The position numbers and the translations under genes are program-made. Positions 9,301 through 16,595 of a DNA stretch of 64,000 nucleotides are shown here, in pieces. Numbering within the stretch: position 1 is the first letter of the stretch; each line of letters begins with the position of its first letter. The notes under the pieces are model-generated. The model saw nothing but the letters and a program-made list of their open reading frames with translations. It had not been told where the DNA came from and did no database searches. The DNA is from Lasiodiplodia sp. COLG20 (taxonomy: Eukaryota; Ascomycota; Dothideomycetes; Botryosphaeriales; Botryosphaeriaceae), in assembly GCA_009801085.1 (NCBI GenBank), contig VNWV01000001.1:1426001-1490000 (forward strand). The letters are read 5' to 3'.

Positions 9301-10655
9301 TCGTCCGGCAGCAATAGCAGCCGGCAGAGCGCGTCGGCGCCCTCGCTGGTCGCCGCGCGCGCGTCCACGTCGACCTGCCACACGGCGATTTGTTGCTGCT
9401 GCGAGCCAGCGTGGTAGCGGCCGACCAGCGCCGCGGCGCCCGCGCTGTCCGCCTCGACCTGCCGATCCTCGTAGCCGGTGACGGCGAGCACGCCTTGCGT
9501 GACGAGGACAACTTGCGTTTTGGGCGTGGTCGCAGACAGCCGCTCGCATAGCTCCTGGCAAGGAGCAGTGGCGGCGTTGCTGGGCGCCCCGGGGCGGTTT
9601 TCGGCGGTGGTGATGGAGGCGACGTCGACGATGACGGTGGTGGTGGTGGATTCCTGCTGGGAGCTGCCGTGGTGGAGCAGCGTGGTTGGAGAGAACGAGC
9701 TGATGTCGTGGCGCTGGACGTCCGCGCTGGCGGCCTGCAGTTTCGTGTGCAGGTCGTCGATCAGACCGCTGGCGGATCCTTGGAGGAGGAGGAAATGGTG
9801 GCGAGCGTTGCCGTTGTGGTGCAAGTGGGTTGGCAGCGATGAAGGTACGTCGCTGACGTGCACCCAGTCCACGTACCGGGGACGGAGAGCAGGTACAGCT
9901 TGCTGGGTGTTGCTGTTGGCTGGCGTAGCAGCAGCGACCCTTACAGCTGCGTTCCAGAGCAAAAGACGCTCGGATCCGCGAGATACTGTGCCAGGGAGCA
10001 TAGCATGGAGTGCTACAGATATAGCTTGTTCTCCGCCATCCCGTCCGGCATTTTTGCGAGAGTCTATATTGAAAAGAAGCTCGAATTGGGCAGAGGAAAG
10101 ACCACGTAAGAGGCGCTGTTGCAGACTGAGAAGGCTGTGCGCATGGAAATTCTGGTGGTCAAAAGCAACAAGGTCCACTGCTCTCCAATCCGTCGTGGAG
10201 CCAGGAAAAGCGTGGGCGATGATTCGATCGAAGATGTACGCGAAGAGACGCTCGTCGAGAGAGACTCCTTCCCCGTCCGCTGCTGCTCCGCACAGCATCT
10301 CAGCTGCTTCATCCGGAACCAATTCAGCGTGGTAGTTGGCATCTACTTCCAGGGCCACGGGAAGTGCAGAACCAATTATGCCAGTAGTAAAGAGCGGCAT
10401 CGGCAGGCCATTCTCGCCGTCATCCGGTCCATAGACAACAAGCCTCTCGTCTTCCCCGATGTCGACCACGTACTCCAGATCAGTGGACTGACGGCTCAAA
10501 ATGTTCCGGATAGAATCAAGGTGGAAGGCGGAGTCGAACAGAGATCGCACATCTGCTGTGCGTGCGTGCTGCTGATTGGTGTAGGCGTCTGCGGCGAGGA
10601 AGGCCATGCTGTTCAGCCTGGCCAGCATGTAGCCGACATCCTCAGATTCGGCCAT
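1..10655 (-). CDS. Multi-modular type I polyketide synthase, partial (runs off left edge)
   Basis: The ATG at 10655 has an in-frame TAG upstream at 10809-10811, and the frame stays open to base 1 (over 3551 codons, no intron). Anchor motifs checked in this frame: ACP serine in GIDSL (residue 1183), KS cysteine in DTACSSS (1453), AT serine in GHSIGE (1849), DH histidine in the HxxxGxxxxP motif (2157), MT motifs LEVGAGTGG (about 693) and LEVGAGSGS (about 2820), KR motif GGTGGIG (about 3025), ACP serine in GMDSL (3335), then a new KS N-terminus from about 3425. The order is: unknown N-terminal region, pseudo-KR, MT, pseudo-KR, ACP; KS-AT-DH-MT-KR-ACP; KS. It should assemble a reduced, C-methylated polyketide. 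The AT carries RPFH, closer to the malonyl-type than the methylmalonyl-type signature (inference). Fungal PKSs are normally single-module and iterative, so this layout is exceptional. Product unknown. Confidence 0.93.
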   Translation of the reverse strand, partial: MAESEDVGYMLARLNSMAFLAADAYTNQQHARTADVRSLFDSAFHLDSIRNILSRQSTDLEYVVDIGEDERLVVYGPDDGENGLPMPLFTTGIIGSALPVALEVDANYHAELVPDEAAEMLCGAAADGEGVSLDERLFAYIFDRIIAHAFPGSTTDWRAVDLVAFDHQNFHAHSLLSLQQRLLRGLSSAQFELLFNIDSRKNAGRDGGEQAISVALHAMLPGTVSRGSERLLLWNAAVRVAAATPANSNTQQAVPALRPRYVDWVHVSDVPSSLPTHLHHNGNARHHFLLLQGSASGLIDDLHTKLQAASADVQRHDISSFSPTTLLHHGSSQQESTTTTVIVDVASITTAENRPGAPSNAATAPCQELCERLSATTPKTQVVLVTQGVLAVTGYEDRQVEADSAGAAALVGRYHAGSQQQQIAVWQVDVDARAATSEGADALCRLLLLPDDAGNNVFKSTRGRIMALRDGSRLFEPAWVESGRVVDAAGDEEALLRAPFAAWFREREQVFEMERLLADACTEALRSVVDPATFERAFAKLDRLAEQSLVAAVASLGQQDLQHSVPAHLKQLCERYSRQQYSNHSTITDAGRLQAELEELYTECPPLRPSVALLGNVLGRHRDVLLGRLAPLDVLFGKNDAAANSLAQQAEGGGAAEVYDEAVLARVHKRVVERTISHLCTLASRSNRRLRILEVGAGTGGTALPLLRLLQDHHPGLCAEYAFTDLGAHFVHAFSRRHRAAFPFLRTQTLDAARHPSLQGFAAGEYDVVVCVNVLHATPSVAAALANVHALLAPGGVLVLQEITTQASAFLDATFGLTEGWWAARPGQDAFRPGGGYPTLPPQAWQQALGRTGFAWSACTPAGGALEQQAVFVAQKSVTAWDGGAVGSMRLRGESEGWYVLAGEQGDRVTALAAQELIGTFDARRLIWVRFGVGGAASYAQDEEDRAFQLAHEAGVDLQVFEGTRGREVVTPEVQSLLKGSAVRGVVWVTKDSGPQSSTFTALQQLHVDLDRLDRIPRRLVILHGIESEGNHPLQDPVESFVRFRRGRLGLPTLLARWRLDEESGIPSAVARSTITTAIRSCDFRSKKVAVLDFIGAWKTAQNQQQSVNTLATKASTAGRTISGANKLAQTTNGVKEPTATRASNVPSIDTIIAVVIAEAEALLGSSGSVDADDPLMQAGIDSLAVVELRAGLKRLFPLAPLPSTYIYEYATTRAIAEAIATMLAEVEEEQEEERAEAARAAPPSFTAVSQVERDITLPATVQSPFLTTAPNGVTDALSEDRGNKIAVIAMDCRMPGGMNSSDEFWEGLKLGRDAMVDIPLSRFDVDEVYDGDVDALAKGKTYVRRGGFLERAEHFDRSRFSIPEVQLQQMDPQQRILLETVDSALTDAGYSRKDMAGRDASVYIGVSCKDWAKVAPLDGAFIGTGAAAAIVSNRISFELGLSGTSMSIDTACSSSLVAVDLAVQALRLGRTDMAVAGGVNMILHPDPYVVFCQNKMLSPDGLCKTFDRDAKGYVRSEGCGVVILKRLSDALRDGDPVLGVITGSCSNQDGRSTNISAPSGKAQQEVVQRALRDAGRRPDEVDFVELHGTGTALGDPVEVHSLKAVFGAPTRKRKATTDVVRIRPLYLGAVKTNIGHPEAAAGIAGLIKCVNVVQQRQVPPNIHLENINPGIEFEGFEVAKLPERVEDVGRGPDRAVVAGCSSFGFGGTNVHVIVESPPAHARSRAPKPVKKEVKKMPDVDVQSRARTDDEEKLVIAFTGQGSQFASMAKELYRDDSVFAATVDRCVKICSPWIAPEDLRNALLEPNADGSEAIKPAYASQASLFVIEYAIYQTLVERGLQADVVLGHSIGEIVAAVVSGCLSLEAGLRLVCQRGIIMEQADVTGTMYAIMLPHTTIQAAIDELGLGGTAAVAAINGSNLTTVAGLYESLQCLLRHLGQGVTSAPLKVSRPFHSPLLRPCMQQFAERIDGLNAGAPTTVRLWSTVTSSEVAAAPDINHWVRHALQAVLFEPTVRAVSEAFAGRIRLLEVGPKSVLYDMMRRWARVPPGLPAPCALLGSSSVATKSGITLATLQAAVKANEQHFGKRDDLFEDGEEGECDPTGSNIVLVGQGRREGFFPWRRGYHALITSPEILQLDAETRAVRFQVNHRTIQLVADHVVRGRPILPGAAVFDLALGGYQVLHNLHPLEALPMELHDAVISRPVVLAADMEPPWLQLTYKNTDGTVQVMSAADPSHEFVEHARATVVRVEPTQRHQRVRLATIQHRCTNAVDVTDLRSKLAARGLAYGPQFQAMVSAHRRDGECLAELRLPASGSSGYVVHPGVLDSAMQTCAATLSSMAGKDAFAVGSLGRLRVRAFMGEHRSNAVVRVWSRVVSSTADCYEANVDVCDIEGNVLLSLEALRLVRVSSQVALVASSRSLYLTEWAPLQPVPGESLCAASSARLPEKTAIDIDQVLGIVTSTSFARRGPVAALRDALRTACGAGSILDVALPLTTSEKPIHTLLYVCSPTETAYTITSQLCRLFQAILDTTVLSELRSIVVVTLGSQFVLEDDACSSPESSAAWGLLRSARLELPQLRLVTLDVDSTASAWKQALAVLDAALDASEDEVAWRDGRRYVPRLTDPGFQGTEAEAIDLMRPAFDFSIETALPPTLDLNTAVPVDVDDAELARVRTGYALVNSLALQSLIQGAASVSSEADVVPLVQQLWRRYRNMPASSVQSELVPPDLGDAIAWIDSAIKDYPEVTSELVMLKSLYGQHGAVFRGERDPLELLFRTDRHTETEGIYSESFYARYYNSVVKYVLSALVQQQQQQQHRRKLRILEVGAGSGSTTRRMLETAAALEIEVDYHFTDISETFIRKASASGKLTTTPNAHVTYGVFDAERDPRLQGFASSSFDLIVAVNVIHATRVLSETMANLRQLLRPRGVVVLSEFTRPSPMTDASFGMTEGWWRFDDKDLRPEYPLMEAARWEGLLLSTGFDKVQTLENPKAGESQAVIVAQASSQEHHDLMDREREARGERGVYIISGGTGGIGLLTAIVLIERGCRKVYLLSRSGKVSSNSTHLWDRLMAVAQPDQVVKVACDVSNGVQVAEVFASIRERGEWVEGIVHSAGALRDAMLRNQTPATISTVFAAKVEALRHLHSCSLDEPLLRQFVIYSSCAALLGSPGQSNHAAANAFLDSFTAYRRTCGLPALSIQWGTVSGIGEAARKGANKLAVKFGHGQVSETEAESFLKAVFASDHARTLSGPMCISPFNWSTFTKMRTRVPSLVSAFSVIQKAAPPRPAATTPATKSIPVSNRQATAAISLLETIQSCVEATVGARMPSASSTFFDVGMDSLSAIEFRNRLQSSLGAGVKLSASLVFDYPTLARLQEYLEGLPELMGIMNESEQQPVAPPAPAASTVDTSPQQQIQSPAPNISCMIRNAPQVVDKVISIVGMDARLPGADTIEDLWNLLLSDEDPFRDIPFSRWDLDDNFYAPKTELADSKAAGRSYVRQGSFLRPDQLEWFDNSFFGISNAEARTMDPNQRLLLEVSYQALSDAGYTRDSLRGQNI
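530..6815 (-). other. PKS module 2: KS-AT-DH-MT-KR-ACP
   Basis: KS spans about 6815-5505 with DTACSSS, ELHGTGT and NIGHPE, which supply the Cys-His-His triad. AT spans about 5420-4500 with GQGSQ and GHSIGE. DH spans about 4240-3390 with DHVVRGRPILPG and HPGVLDSAMQ, so both catalytic residues are present. A KR structural half and a methyltransferase follow (about 3290-1700). The KR spans about 1610-1000 and has GGTGGIG, but the usual Tyr of the NYAAAN motif is His (codon 1146-1148). ACP spans about 745-530. No ER is seen. A run of about seven Gln precedes the MT SAM motif, encoded by a CAG-type repeat at about 2219-2240. Confidence 0.88.
6975..10655 (-). other. PKS block 1: pseudo-KR, MT, pseudo-KR, ACP; no KS or AT
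   Basis: Residues 1 to about 270 match no domain I recognise. Residues about 335-475 resemble the structural half of a KR (VVLVTQG then an AVWQVDVD stretch). Residues about 655-860 are a SAM methyltransferase with LEVGAGTGG and TEGWW. Residues about 895-1080 keep the KR outline (VRGVVWV, a GLP segment) but have lost the glycine-rich nucleotide motif and the catalytic Tyr. An ACP follows, with its serine at 1183. The block could load or prime a starter unit, like KS-less loading modules of bacteria, or be a decayed extension module. Both are inference. Confidence 0.75.
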
Positions 10656-10984
10656 GGCCTGTGCAGTGTAAGGAATGTTTGTCTGTTGAAGATTGTGAGG
10701 TAGGCTCGGGGTAGAGGTGGTTAGTGTAGTCGTATTCCTCTGCCCAAAGCGCCTTGAGGCCTCCAGTGAACGAGGGGAAAGATAGTCTCTTTTTGTAGCA
10801 AGTAAGATCTATGGATATGGTGGGGGAAATAATACGAAAGAGCGATCGCGAGATGCTGACTCGCTGGACGTCCTCGCTCGGCCTGACGGACGGACGTATG
10901 CAGAGTACTGCTGGCTGGAACTGTATTGACACATACAGGGGGTTGTTGCAGCTGATGGCTAGCGTGAATTTATTTTTCGCTCAT

Positions 10985-11076
10985 ACCATAGGTATTTGAA
11001 GCTATCGTCCGGATGTAAATGTCGAATTAATAATTATACATTCACGTCCGGATGATAGCTTCAACTACCCATACGT
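10985..11076. repeat. Fold-back repeat, copy A (touches assembly gap)
   Basis: About 92 bp whose two arms are near-perfect inverted copies: GAAGCTATCGTCCGGATG on the left and CATCCGGACGATAGCTTC-like sequence on the right, around an AT-rich centre. It belongs to the same family as the copies near 52.4, 54.7, 54.9, 57.4 and 60.3 kb. No coding capacity, so it is MITE-like. The right end runs straight into the Ns. Confidence 0.85.
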
Positions 11077-11173
11077 NNNNNNNNNNNNNNNNNNNNNNNN
11101 NNNNNNNNNNNNNNNNNNNNNNNNNNNNNNNNNNNNNNNNNNNNNNNNNNNNNNNNNNNNNNNNNNNNNNNNN
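11077..11173. other. Assembly gap (97 Ns)
   Basis: A run of N separates the fold-back repeat from the truncated b5-domain gene. The true gap length is unknown. A hairpin repeat at the contig edge is a likely cause of the break. Confidence 0.99.
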
Positions 11174-11327
11174 AGCGGGAGTGTCTGAGTGCACCTTTGC
11201 CGTGGACGACAATCCACATGTCATTCTTCTTGTTGTGTGCGGCCACTTCTTTTAATGAGTAGATGGGCACCTCGACCTCAGGCTTCCATTGAGCGCCGGG
11301 CTCGGTTCTTGCTTCTGTGGACACCAT
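11174..11327 (-). CDS. Cytochrome b5-domain protein, N-terminal fragment
   Basis: The ATG at 11327 opens a 42-codon stretch ending in KEVAAHNKKNDMWIVVHGK, the typical first part of a cytochrome b5 heme-binding domain. After HGK the family would continue with VYDVT and the heme-ligating HPGG, but here the sequence leaves the family pattern at AAAG|GTGCAC, which may be a splice donor. Everything downstream falls in the gap. It could be a free b5 or the first domain of a larger b5 fusion such as a desaturase or a flavocytochrome b2-like dehydrogenase; the sequence cannot decide. It is divergent from the P450 across about 675 bp. Confidence 0.7.
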
Positions 11328-12002
11328 GATTTCTGCAGAGGAATATCAAAAAAGGAGAAGTTGAAAGTTGCAAAAGTTTCGTTTCCGCGACTGAGGATCT
11401 CCAAGCCTTTTCTTTTCTCTTCTCAAGGGAGACACGGCCGAACGCTACAGGGGTGCTCCACCAATGCCTCAACAATTAAAAAGCATTGTCGCCACGGGGG
11501 ACATTTGGTTGTTGCACGGTGACGTTGCAAGGTCCGTGTCGTCGGCCGAAGAGGCTCGTCCGCGGATGGGTGTACCGAATACGCCCGTAAGTCGGCGGCG
11601 GGTGTGGCGCTTGATTGGCTGCAGGAGGCGTCGTCCAAGCTTTTCCTTCGAGAAGAACCGCAGAACGTCATCGGCGGGCCGAGCCGTGGGCGAACACTTG
11701 TCAGCAGCCGAATCAGTCAGCGCGCATTGGCTGGCAGGCCAGAGATACGCAGTCGGGCCGGCCGCTGCAATCTCTTACAAGGCCGAATGCCTCGGGATCG
11801 CTGCTAGAAACGGGCCTCCCTGCGTCAGTGCTCGGCCGACTATCCTCACCCCGACCGATATACTCGTCCGCTCCCCGTAGACGGGATGAATGCAATTCGC
11901 CCTCCCCTCCCAAACGCCTGCGGAGTATAAGTGCGCTGCGGGCCTCGGCGCAGAGAGAGAATAGTCTCCCCAAGCTCAGATTCCCTTTCCACAACAGCCA
12001 CC
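11328..12002. promoter_or_regulatory. Divergent promoter region between b5 gene and P450
   Basis: This region of about 675 bp separates two start codons facing away from each other. A TATA-like AGTATAAG lies at 11923-11930, about 75 bp upstream of the P450 ATG, followed by a pyrimidine-rich leader. No coding signal was seen. Confidence 0.55.
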
Positions 12003-13733
12003 ATGTCGAATCAATTCTACCTGTGGGGCGAAGACGCCTCCACCGCCATCGACGTCGAGGTCGATCTGCAAGAAAACCTCGACAGCTTCAGACACACCAT
12101 CGCCGGCCAGTTCGCCATAGTCGAGCCGTCAGGTGAGTTTTCCCCGCACTTGCAACACCTTACACATGCAAGGATTATCGTCTGACATTCTGCCTCAGGC
12201 ATCGACTTCCTCGCACCCGAAGGCCACAGCCTCGCCAGCCCGTCCGAGATCGTCGACACACCGGGCCCCATCGCCATCTCAATCGATGGCAAAAAAGTGC
12301 GCGAGGCGCCGGCGCCCAAGGGCCTGCCGTTCGTGGGCAACTACTACGAGATCTTCCCGGACCACCTGGGCAACCACCAGCGGCTGTTCGACCACTACGG
12401 CGCCGTCTTCAAGACAACCAACATGGGGCGCACGACGTACCACACCAACGACCCGGAAATCGCCACCATCGTCTTCTCCGAGTCCGACTTCTTCACCAAG
12501 CTCATCACGACCGAGCACCCGCTCTACGGCATCAAGCAGCCGACCGCCGGCATCTTCCTCGGCGACACCGACACGGAAGACTGGCGCGTCGCACACAAAT
12601 TCCTACCCCCCGCCTTCGGCCCCAAGGCGGTGCGCCACTACGCGCCGACAATGCAGCGCACGGTGGAAAAAGCCTTCGACGTCTTCGACGAGCTCGACAA
12701 GAACGGCGAGGCGTGGAACGTCTACCAGCACATGCTCAAGCTCGGCTCCGAAGCCGTCGGCAAGCTCGTGCTGGGCATGGACTTCGGGCACTTCGAGAGC
12801 GTCGACGCGCCCATCCACCGCATGGTCCTGTGCATCGCGGAATCGCTCGAGCTGAACAAGAAGGTCACGTCCATGGGCGACTGGTACGCGGCGCTGCCGT
12901 TCGGCGACCCCAAGCGGCTCCGCAACCTGCAGCACGAGATGGAGCGCATGCTGGACGACGTCATCGCGCAGTGCGCCGCCGGCGGCACCGAGGACCTCGA
13001 GCTGCAGGAGGCCGCGCTCAAGGCGACGTGCGTCATCGACTACGCCGTCCGCGCCGTCGACAGCAAGGGCGAGCGGCTGCCCAAGAAGAACCTGACCGGC
13101 GCGCTCGTCGTCGCCACCGGCGCCGGCTTCACCACCACCTCCTCCCTCCTCTCGTGGCTGCTTTACGGCCTGGTGACGTACGACGGCATGCAGGAGCGCC
13201 TGCTGCAGGAGCTGGTCGACGCGGGTATCGACGAGGACACGCAGTGGGACGCCGACACCGTCGACAAGCTGCCCTTCCTCGTCAACTACATCAAGGAGAT
13301 GCAGCGCCGCCACAACCCGTCGTTCCAGCCTGCCCGCACCGCAAAGGTCGACCTGGTCCTGCCCGGCGGCTACAAGATTCCCAAGGGCGCGGTTGTCGTG
13401 CCGGCCCTGCACCACATCCACAACAACCCGAAGCTGTGGGATAACCCGGCCAAGTTTGACCCCGATCGCTGGGAGACGGAGAGCGTGAAGAATAGGCATA
13501 GGGGTACTTACCTGCCGTTTGCCACCGGGCCGCGCGGGTGTATTGGGTTTAACTTTGCGCTGCAGGAGGTCAGGATTTTCTTGCCGAAGCTGGTGTACAG
13601 GTACCACTTTACGAAGGTGGGGGATGATGCGGTCGAGTACGATCCTATGTTCCAGCTCATCCGCCCGGTCAACCTGTATGTGCGGGCGGAGAGGAGGCAG
13701 AAGTGGCCGCCGAGGAGCGAGGCGAAGGCGTAG
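12003..13733 (+). CDS. Cytochrome P450, BM3/CYP505-like heme domain
   Basis: Two exons, 12003-12132 and 12199-13733 (intron GTGAGT...CTCAG), give 554 aa. Seen: WRVAHKFLPPAF, like the C-helix WxxAHxxLxPxF of CYP102/CYP505 enzymes; the ExxR motif as EMQR; and the heme loop FATGPRGCIG with the axial Cys at 491. The I-helix reads GAGFTTTS, without the usual acidic residue before Thr. There is no N-terminal membrane anchor; instead about 100 residues precede the proline-rich hinge. No FMN/FAD reductase domain follows, so unlike BM3 or P450foxy it needs a separate electron donor. It probably oxidises a lipid or polyketide (inference), and its position near the PKS and a b5 gene suggests tailoring. 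Confidence 0.9.
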
Positions 13734-14224
13734 GTGTGTTAGGAGTTGCAGCGCATGATGGGCAAAATGGTATATCATTGGGCGGAGTTCTGAGAGGATA
13801 GATAGACGGGCGCGTGTATGCTTCTTTTATATCCCTGTATATGATGTATTATTTCAAAGATTGCAGTAAGCAATTTTTTTACCATCCCATGTATGTTTCA
13901 ATAGAACTTGATTGTAAAAGCAGGTAACTTCATTGATTAGTCACGAGAACCCGAGGTCTACTCAAATTATGGCCTTGTATTATTATATACGTATATTTCG
14001 TACGTGACACGCCAGTTAAAAACTAGTAAAAAAAGAAACATCCGAATCGGTATGAAATGTTGAAATTTGGTGACGTAAGAGAATGTAGGTATAGTGCTTC
14101 CCCAGGTCTCACATATAAATAAAGGTTACTCGATGTCCGACTGTATAGCTTGTCTACGCAAATCAGGTTTGAAAAACAATAATGCGGGTCCTGAATCCAT
14201 CCCTCCTGTCCCCTTAGTCCAATC
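13734..14224. other. Intergenic, AT-rich
   Basis: Convergent 3' ends of the P450 and the AAA+ gene. AT-rich; no gene or clear repeat seen. Confidence 0.6.
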
Positions 14225-16595
14225 CTACACATCCTTCCTACTAAAGTTGAGCTGATAAAGCCCCTCAATGATTTCTTCACTAAGTGGCTTCTTCTGAAAT
14301 TGAGAGATTGAAAGTGCCATGAAAATCAGATTCTTGATCTCTCGTCCGTTGCACTCAAGCTTGTGACCAAGCCGCTCGACGACACTATCGTCAAGTTGAC
14401 TTCCGGAATCCTGAGATCCCAGAATGTTTTTCCAAATGGCCACACGACGATGAGCATCTGGCAGGGTGTAAGGAAGCTGAAGATGTATCCTGGACTGGAA
14501 GGCGTTGTCGAAATCCTCCACTCGGTTGGTCGTCAAGAGTAGGATCCCAGAGTAGTACTCCATAGAGCGTAGGAACACAGTAACGAAAGCGTTCCTGACG
14601 ATATCATCTGACCTACGTTTCGCAAGAAAAACATCTGCCTCGTCGAGAAGCAGTATGGCTTGCCATGCCTGTGCCAACTTAAAGGCCTTGCGAAGTTGGC
14701 TTTCGGCGTCACTCGCCCCAGTACCAAGTTCGCCGCTTGTCACACGAAGAAGAGGCTTCTTTGTGTGCTCAGAGATGACTTCTGCCGAATTTATTAGTAA
14801 CGGTTGCATTCAAATATGCCATTGAACCTACCAGCGGTCAAGGTTTTGCCAGAGCCAGGGGGACCATGTAGCAGAACAGCAAGGCCTTTGCCTTTTCCGA
14901 CAACGATGTCTTTAAAGTCTTGATTAGACTTGCCATGCTGGTTAATCAGTGACTCCAAGGTGTCGCGAGCGAAGGTGTCAATTTGAAGCTTCCCGAAACA
15001 CTCAGTGTCCCATTGAATATCATTCACTTGCTCGACCACAAAGTCCATCCAACACCTATCCTCGAGAGAGTATCCCCGGACAGTTCTTGGCGTGAGCAAA
15101 GCCTGGAAATCTGAGATTTTGTAGCTGGGTGTGTTAGCCACCTTGTTGAAGATTTCATCCAAATCCTTTCTCGAGGGGAAGGTTGATCGGTGAGTTACAG
15201 CTGCTTTCGGGCGTCTTCCAATGAAGCCGGAATGAAGCGGCTTCATTGACCCTGGATTGAACTGGAGATATATAGCATGATCAAGGATGATTCGACCATT
15301 CACCTGTATCTTATTAGCTGATTCCGAATGATTATTAGTCAACCACTTACATGAAACCTGGTTCGTGTGTATGATGGTAGCTCATGCTTTTGGACAAGGT
15401 CAGCTCTGAGACGCTCAACATTTTTCTCCGTTTCTTTGCGTTCCAAATTCCATGCTACGCCTACCAAAGCGAACTTTTAGTATTTATTATACTCTAGGCT
15501 AGCATGTCACATACCTTGATATATTTTGTGACACTGAGAAGTGAGGCATTTCCATCTTCGTCCCCTTTGAATCTGCTCCTCCAGGAAGGCTTTCCTCTTG
15601 CATTCTGGGAGGCTATCCAACGGGAAGATGTCAAGTTCTAGGATGGGACAAGTTCCTGTGTATTTATCAATGCGAACCGTGGTTTCGACGAGGCCGAACT
15701 GATCTTCGTAGCAATTCCATTCGAAACATGTGATTTCGAAGAATTCGAGATTGACCGTGACCCTGGAGACAAGATAAGCTTGGCGCCACCCGTCTGCGAC
15801 AGAGAAGATGATGGAGCCTGGGCGGAAGATAGTCCACAAAAGATCGAACTGAATGCACCCGTTCTTGACGACATCGTCATGCCCCTTAATCCTCTCGTGG
15901 AGCCGCTCTTCAATGAAGTTTGAGAGAAGTTGAATGCTTTCTCTGTCTTCAGCAGTCCGTTCTGTTCTATTCTTATATTCCTCTAGCTCAGCCCTGAACC
16001 AGAAGAGCTCCCTGAATGGCTCTATGATCTTGATCGGCGTTGCGTACAAGTCGATGTAGCGAACATCCCTAAGGCTAGCCCTGATGGCTTGCTGGATGGC
16101 AGGATCCCTGATCTCGAGATGCGTTGAAAGATGGATTCGGAACTTCTTGTGCCATCTCATGGTTCTTCGGAGACAAAGCGAAAAGTTGTCAAACTGTCCC
16201 ATGGTCTTTTTGTTCGCTTTAAACGCTGGAGGGGTCAAAAACTCTTCACTGTCATCCTTGTAGTCGTATTCGTGTTCTGTAACATCAACGAGCTCTTTTT
16301 TCATCTGCTCCTGAGGCTCCTGCGCAGGATTGGCACTTGTGCTGGGGTCGACACTTGTGCTGGGGTCTACACTTGTGTTGGGGTCGACACTTGTGCTGGG
16401 ATTGACATTTGTGCTGGGGTCAACAGTTGTGCTGGGGTCGACAGTTGTGCTGGGATCGGCAATTGTGCTGGGGTCGCTGGGGTTGGCATTTGGGCCGGGG
16501 TCGCCTGTGTTGGGTTCGGTGTTTGCGGTGTTTGCGGTGTTTGTGTCGGAAAGCTGTGGGGGCCGACGTGCTTTTCTGTACTCTGCAAGAGACAT
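14225..16595 (-). CDS. AAA+ ATPase, fungal BCS1-like/DUF7025-type
   Basis: Four exons on the minus strand: 16595-15515, 15460-15351, 15303-14832 and 14781-14225 (introns 54, 47 and 50 nt), giving 739 aa. The phases close exactly. Walker A is GPPGSGKT (544-551), Walker B is ILLLDEAD (597-604), and a sensor region (LLLTTNRV) and an arginine-finger-like FQSRIH follow. This is the AAA core of a large fungal family with an upstream beta-rich N-terminal domain; the exact role is unknown. Residues up to about 110 are a low-complexity DPST-type repeat, then acidic sequence. The ATG at 16595 is chosen because the longer frame begins with TTG. It may act in protein remodelling; no partner is visible nearby. 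Confidence 0.85.
16332..16480. repeat. 18-bp tandem repeat inside AAA+ gene
   Basis: About eight imperfect copies of an 18-bp unit (like GTCGACACTTGTGCTGGG on the plus strand) lie in frame and encode repeats of the hexapeptide DPSTxV near the ATPase N-terminus. Copy number is a multiple of codons, so length variation would keep the frame. Confidence 0.85.

Noticed and set aside
10642..10932. Minus-strand frame upstream of the PKS start
   Set aside because: It could be an extra 5' exon, but no good splice pair into the PKS frame was found and the stretch just before the ATG looks like a 5' UTR.
12603..13778. 391-codon open frame antisense to the P450
   Set aside because: GC-driven shadow; the P450 frame has all family motifs.
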